Source: Hyphomonas sp. (GTDB lineage: Bacteria > Pseudomonadota > Alphaproteobacteria > Caulobacterales > Hyphomonadaceae). Taken from it: DNA of 64,000 bases. The stretch lies in contig CP051229.1 of the NCBI GenBank assembly GCA_017792365.1, positions 2,294,001 to 2,358,000 of the forward strand, in the 5' to 3' direction. Position 1 is the first letter of the stretch, and every line of letters begins with the position of its first letter. Under the pieces are notes generated by a model. That model searched no databases and was not told the DNA's origin. It saw only the letters and a list, made by a program, of their open reading frames with translations. A program made the position numbers and the translations under genes. Shown here in pieces: positions 62,770-64,000 of this stretch.

Positions 62770-63160
62770 CTACTCCTCCTGCTCGTTATCCTCCGCGCCA
62801 TCGTCGGCGGTCGGCTTCAGCGAGGCGAGCAAACGGTCCATCCGCTGGCCCTCGGCAAAGCTGCCATCCGCGAGAAAACGGATCGTGGGCGTGTTGCGCA
62901 GGTCGACTTCCTTGCCGAGCCGGCCCCTGATGAAACGCGACGCCCGGTTGAGGCCGGAAACGACGCTATCCATCTCCTCGCCCCCAAGCGGCGCGCAAAC
63001 GCGGTGGCGTGCTTCAGGTCGGGCGAGACCCGGACTTCGAGATGGTGATCGAGCGCCCCTTGAGATCGGGATCGTCGAACTCCTCGCGCGCGAGGATGTC
63101 GGTCAGCGCGTGCCGCACCAGCTCGCCGGCGCGCAATTGTCGTTGTGAGGGACCCTTCAT
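62770..63160 (-). CDS. rbfA: Ribosome-binding factor A (frameshifted)
   Basis: RbfA binds the 30S subunit and matures the 5' end of 16S rRNA. Frame one (ATG at 63160) gives MKGPSQRQLRAGELVRHALT and FDDPDLKGRSITIS; frame two EVRVSPDLKHATAF; frame three MDSVVSGLNRASRFIRGRLG and TPTIRFLADGSFAEGQRMD. Two missing G bases (complement near 63038 and in CCCCC at 62981-62985) join these; 391+2=393, 130 residues. rbfA usually sits between infB and truB; here it is with udk, about 34 kb from truB. Confidence 0.85.
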
Positions 63161-63260
63161 CCCACCCCGATAGAACGCACGGCGCCGCTGCGCAATCCGC
63201 TCGGATGCAGCGGTTCATCACGCGCAGACGCCCGCCCGTCCCAATCTGCCGACCCCAACG

Positions 63261-63288
63261 AAAAAGGCGCCCGTGCAAGGGCGCCTTT
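63261..63288 (-). terminator. Bidirectional intrinsic terminator
   Basis: GGCGCCC (63266-63272) and GGGCGCC (63279-63285) with a six-base loop, TTT on the plus side and TTTTT in minus sense. It ends the outer-membrane barrel gene that stops at 63313. Confidence 0.85.
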
Positions 63289-63312
63289 CCCGATCTTTCA
63301 GAAGGCCGGGGC

Positions 63313-64000
63313 CTAGAACCCGAACCGGAACTGCGCCCCGATGAGGTTTTCGGCTTCACGACCCATGTCGTCCGACGACTTGGCTTCCGTACGAACGAAG
63401 CCTGCGACAGACCCCTGACCGTCAAGCACCGGCACGGAATAGTAGGCCTCCAGCGCCAGCTCGCGCGAGCGGTTGTCGATCGGCGTCAGGTAGCGCTGCC
63501 CGCCAATCACGCCGAGAGTGCGATCGACCACTTCGAGGCTCGTGAAGCTGAGCGCGCCATCTTCCACATGGAGCGGCTGAACCAGGGCGAAGTGCGCCTT
63601 GTCCGACTTGCCGAACACGCCGTTGATCGACATCGACGCCTCAAAGGCGGTGTTGACGATGCCGCCATTGTCGACGGCGAACAGCTGCTCGCCGCTGTCG
63701 TGGCCGCGCGTGCGCGCCACCGTCGCCGAACCGCCAAACTGCAGGCGGCTGTTCGGCGTCCACGACAGACCCGCGGTCAGCGCATCGGTCTGGGCGCCAG
63801 CCGAGAAGCCGGCCGGGTTCAGCGACTGCACGCCGAGAAGGCCGTCGCGCTCGGTGAGGTACGTATAGCCAGCCGTCACATCGAGCGTGTCGCTTAGCCC
63901 GTGGGTCAGCGTCGCATTGACCGCCAGCGCCCGATACGGATCGACGTCGGTGTACATGAAACGCTCTTCGCCGGAGAACGGCATGAAGAACAGCGATTCA
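63313..64000 (-). CDS. C-terminal outer-membrane beta-barrel (autotransporter-like), 5' end outside window
   Basis: The minus-strand frame is open to the window edge, so the ATG at 63984 is internal. The visible ~229 residues are amphipathic strands rich in Gly, Thr, Tyr and Phe with short turns (LAVNATLTHGLSDTLDVTAG, TAGLSWTPNSRLQFGGSAT), ending ENLIGAQFRFGF with a C-terminal phenylalanine, the usual BAM signature of outer-membrane barrels. In relatives such a domain often follows an S8 serine protease passenger; the passenger is outside the window. A terminator follows the stop. Confidence 0.75.
   Translation of the reverse strand, partial: ESLFFMPFSGEERFMYTDVDPYRALAVNATLTHGLSDTLDVTAGYTYLTERDGLLGVQSLNPAGFSAGAQTDALTAGLSWTPNSRLQFGGSATVARTRGHDSGEQLFAVDNGGIVNTAFEASMSINGVFGKSDKAHFALVQPLHVEDGALSFTSLEVVDRTLGVIGGQRYLTPIDNRSRELALEAYYSVPVLDGQGSVAGFVRTEAKSSDDMGREAENLIGAQFRFGF

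Overview
The window is a gene-dense piece of an alphaproteobacterial chromosome with about 63% GC by eye. The protein families point to the Caulobacterales/Maricaulales (Hyphomonadaceae-like) side of the class: CC0125-type lipoproteins, a diheme cytochrome of the family named after Hyphomonas HNE_0200, alphaproteobacterial sdhCDAB and fabA-fabB-fabI clusters, and a mesaconyl-CoA hydratase/malyl-CoA lyase pair. The genus is an inference. I see no rRNA, tRNA, CRISPR array, phage or insertion sequence.

Layout. 1-7.4 kb: leucine genes leuD-leuB, an inverted lipoprotein and MHYT hybrid histidine kinase, then an aspartate-semialdehyde-dehydrogenase-like protein without the catalytic cysteine, coupled to rarD. 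7.4-14.8 kb: a possible minus-strand small RNA, a broken serine hydrolase, a VOC protein, a pyridoxal-kinase-like protein, the malyl-CoA lyase and mesaconyl-CoA hydratase pair, a TauE exporter and a glutamine amidotransferase. 14.8-19.7 kb: sdhCDAB-arsC and a TonB-like protein. 19.7-26 kb: trmD-rplS, a DJ-1 protein, an esterase, a dicarboxylate symporter and a Tat-exported carboxylesterase. 26-28.9 kb: a BrnT/BrnA toxin-antitoxin pair, two tandem NepR-like small proteins behind an EcfG-like promoter, TerB and DUF1206 proteins. 28.9-32.5 kb: truB-rpsO-pnp with two clear terminators. 32.5-42 kb: mostly minus-strand accessory genes: two dehydrogenase/acylase genes, a nitronate monooxygenase, a two-gene envelope pair (beta-helix lipoprotein plus diheme cytochrome lipoprotein) of unknown function, an RcnB-like protein, and a large fusion of a zinc phospholipase C-like domain to a DUF4332 helix-hairpin-helix domain. 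42-50.8 kb: a 45-residue membrane protein, TetR, gpsA, YciI, an exported methyltransferase, a glycosyltransferase, aldehyde dehydrogenase and a sodium symporter. 51-58.9 kb: coaBC, dut, a Pif1-like helicase, a ThiF/MoeB enzyme and envelope genes. 59-64 kb: fabA-fabB-fabI, a small membrane protein, udk-rbfA and the end of an outer-membrane barrel.

A feature that colours everything: about 13 genes, several of them essential (sdhB, trmD, fabI, rbfA, coaBC), are interrupted by one-base indels, mostly missing bases in short G/C runs. The proteins are intact when the frames are joined, and the corrected lengths are multiples of three. I read this as uncorrected long-read assembly error, not gene decay, and give merged coordinates for these genes.

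Best candidates for undescribed biology: the phospholipase C-DUF4332 fusion (39958-41835), the beta-helix/diheme-cytochrome lipoprotein pair (36807-39101), the tandem NepR-like proteins (26829-27328), the cysteine-less Asd paralogue (5453-6481), and two small membrane proteins (42125-42262 and 61692-61921).
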